From assembly GCF_016804325.1 (NCBI RefSeq), contig NZ_CP043627.1, positions 6,851,001-6,915,000 of the forward strand: a stretch of DNA of 64,000 nucleotides. Reading direction: 5' to 3'. The stretch comes from Methylobacterium aquaticum. Its GTDB lineage: Bacteria; Pseudomonadota; Alphaproteobacteria; Rhizobiales; Beijerinckiaceae. Each line of letters opens with the position of its first letter. Position 1 is the first letter of the stretch. Below, piece by piece: positions 63,035 to 64,000 of this stretch. A program made the translations under genes and the position numbers. Below the pieces are notes generated by a model. The model was given only the letters and a program-made list of their open reading frames with translations, searched no databases and was not told the DNA's origin.

Positions 63035-64000
63035 TCAAGGGCGCGGGCCGGTGCCGAGGTCGCTCGGCCGGAACAGCAGGCGCCGCCCGTCGACCGCAAG
63101 GTCAGGCAGGACGGGCTTGATCGGAGCGGCCTCACCGGCCCGGATCGCGGCCCGCGCCCGTTCGCTTTCTGCCCGGTCGAACGGCAACGACAGCGTGCCG
63201 ACTTGGTGCCAGACTCCGTCATCGCGGCGCTGGAAGACGTCGGCCTCGGGAAGTGAAATGCTCCCGCTTGTCGCGGAGGACGGATCCGCGAAGACCAGCA
63301 CCTCCGGCGTGCCGTCCCCGTCGAGATCGATGACGAGCAGGAGGCAGGGCCGGGCCGAGGACAGGCAGGCGGATGGCCGCCAGCGCGGCGTGTCGCGCGG
63401 CCAGTCCTGCTCGCGGAAGCCCGCCGGCAGCGAGGCGCCGGGCGGCGCGATCGTGGCGCCCGCGAAGGCCGGGCCCCGGGGAGGCCCCTCGTTCCCGCGG
63501 AGCATGCCCTTGCTCCGGGCCTCCCGGGCGAGATCCGCGACGACCGGGTCCGTTGAGGCCGCGAGCCGATCCAGCGCCTCCCGGCCATAGCGGGCGAAGC
63601 GGAAGCGGAACGCCGTGAAATCGATGCTCTCCGGCCTCACCCTGCCGCTCTCCAGGCGCGCCATCTGGTCCGCCGTCGACAGCCGGGCCGGATCGGCCAC
63701 CGGCGAGAGCAGGAGCAGCAGTACCAGCACGGTCGCGACCGCGCCGATCAGGTTGGTGGTGCCGAGCGCCGCCATCCAGGGCCGCGCCCGCAGCGCCCCC
63801 CAGCCATAGCCCAGGGCGTAGACCGCACCGACCGCGCAGGCGGCGAGGCCCCAGACCCGGACCGGCGTCAGCCCGTGCTGTTCGACCCGCAGGACGAGTG
63901 CCATCAGCGCGAGGCCGATGAGGGGAGCCAGGAGCAGGCCGGCGAGCCGCACCGTCCGTCGCAAAAGGGGGGACAGGGCCTCCGGCGTCAGGCCGTCGCC
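63035..64000 (-). CDS. DUF4153-type membrane protein, C-terminal part (cut by the window edge)
   Basis: At least 321 residues, with the N-terminus beyond 64000. The visible part has three hydrophobic segments (LAGLLLAPLIGLALMALVL, AACAVGAVYALGYGWGALR and LIGAVATVLVLLLLLSPVA). After these comes DPARLSTADQMARLESGRV, typical of DUF4153 proteins, and a soluble C-terminal part with LLVIDLDGDGTPEVLVFAD, an EF-hand-like calcium loop. The frame stays open to the edge, so the TTG at 63964 is not a real start. Function unknown. Confidence 0.85.
   Translation of the reverse strand, partial: GDGLTPEALSPLLRRTVRLAGLLLAPLIGLALMALVLRVEQHGLTPVRVWGLAACAVGAVYALGYGWGALRARPWMAALGTTNLIGAVATVLVLLLLLSPVADPARLSTADQMARLESGRVRPESIDFTAFRFRFARYGREALDRLAASTDPVVADLAREARSKGMLRGNEGPPRGPAFAGATIAPPGASLPAGFREQDWPRDTPRWRPSACLSSARPCLLLVIDLDGDGTPEVLVFADPSSATSGSISLPEADVFQRRDDGVWHQVGTLSLPFDRAESERARAAIRAGEAAPIKPVLPDLAVDGRRLLFRPSDLGTGPRP

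Overview
The window looks like chromosomal DNA of an alphaproteobacterium of the Hyphomicrobiales, most likely Methylobacterium or a close relative. The reasons are the very high GC content, the gene orders hisI-folE-iscU-like-yidD-thrS, argD-argF-hslO and rplU-rpmA-GNAT-obgE-proB, an EcfG-like sigma factor next to CsbD stress genes, a Pcc-type biotin carboxylase, and several families of short palindromic intergenic repeats. The genus call is inference from gene content; no rRNA is present. I see no tRNA, rRNA or CRISPR.

Layout. 0.1-6.4 kb: an L,D-transpeptidase, a DUF1993 protein, two near-identical copies of an unnamed gene in a 537-bp direct repeat flanking a damaged vapBC module, then pccA and a gamma-glutamylcyclotransferase-like gene. 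6.5-7.8 kb: an intact IS4-family element inside a palindromic repeat. 7.9-12.1 kb: hisI and folE (minus) divergent from an IscU-like gene, yidD and thrS (plus). 12.2-15.0 kb: nhaA, a voltage-gated K+ channel and small proteins. 15.3-23.1 kb: a GDPD/RidA pair, an argD-argF-hslO run with a good promoter, a PRC-barrel protein, a LysE exporter and argE. 23.7-26.7 kb: a general-stress group (ECF sigma factor, two CsbD proteins, an Hsp70-like protein). 26.7-29.9 kb: a sulfonate/sulfur acquisition cluster. 30.5-38.4 kb: a five-gene block of unknown function (SWIM zinc finger, DUF5691, MoxR AAA+ ATPase, DUF5682, VWA). 39-45.5 kb: a third CsbD protein, a secreted cysteine protein, YfdX, a three-gene block linked to polyhydroxybutyrate and acetoacetate (patatin, adc, bdhA) and a DUF2336 protein. 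45.6-52.1 kb: a chemoreceptor, hydrolases, a lipoprotein, a HARP-like protein, PRC-barrel and DUF2721 proteins. 52.6-57.0 kb: amidase, a divergent Smr-like protein, a frameshifted Uma2 gene, homospermidine synthase and a small gene. 57.4-62.3 kb: proB, a vapC remnant, an intact vapBC, obgE, GNAT, rpmA and rplU. 62.6-64.0 kb: DUF2267 and a DUF4153 gene that runs off the right edge.

The most distinctive non-coding feature is the density of short palindromic repeats. I separate four families (R1-R4), each with three or four copies. One copy sits inside vapC, two end exactly on stop codons of neighbouring genes, one hosts the IS element, and one R2 copy appears to be split by an R3 remnant. The best candidate for an undercharacterised system is the 30.5-38.4 kb block, where a MoxR/VWA chaperone pair is joined to a SWIM zinc finger and two DUF proteins. 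One of these (DUF5682) carries motifs that resemble the TraB/ChaN/EreA hydrolase-like fold.
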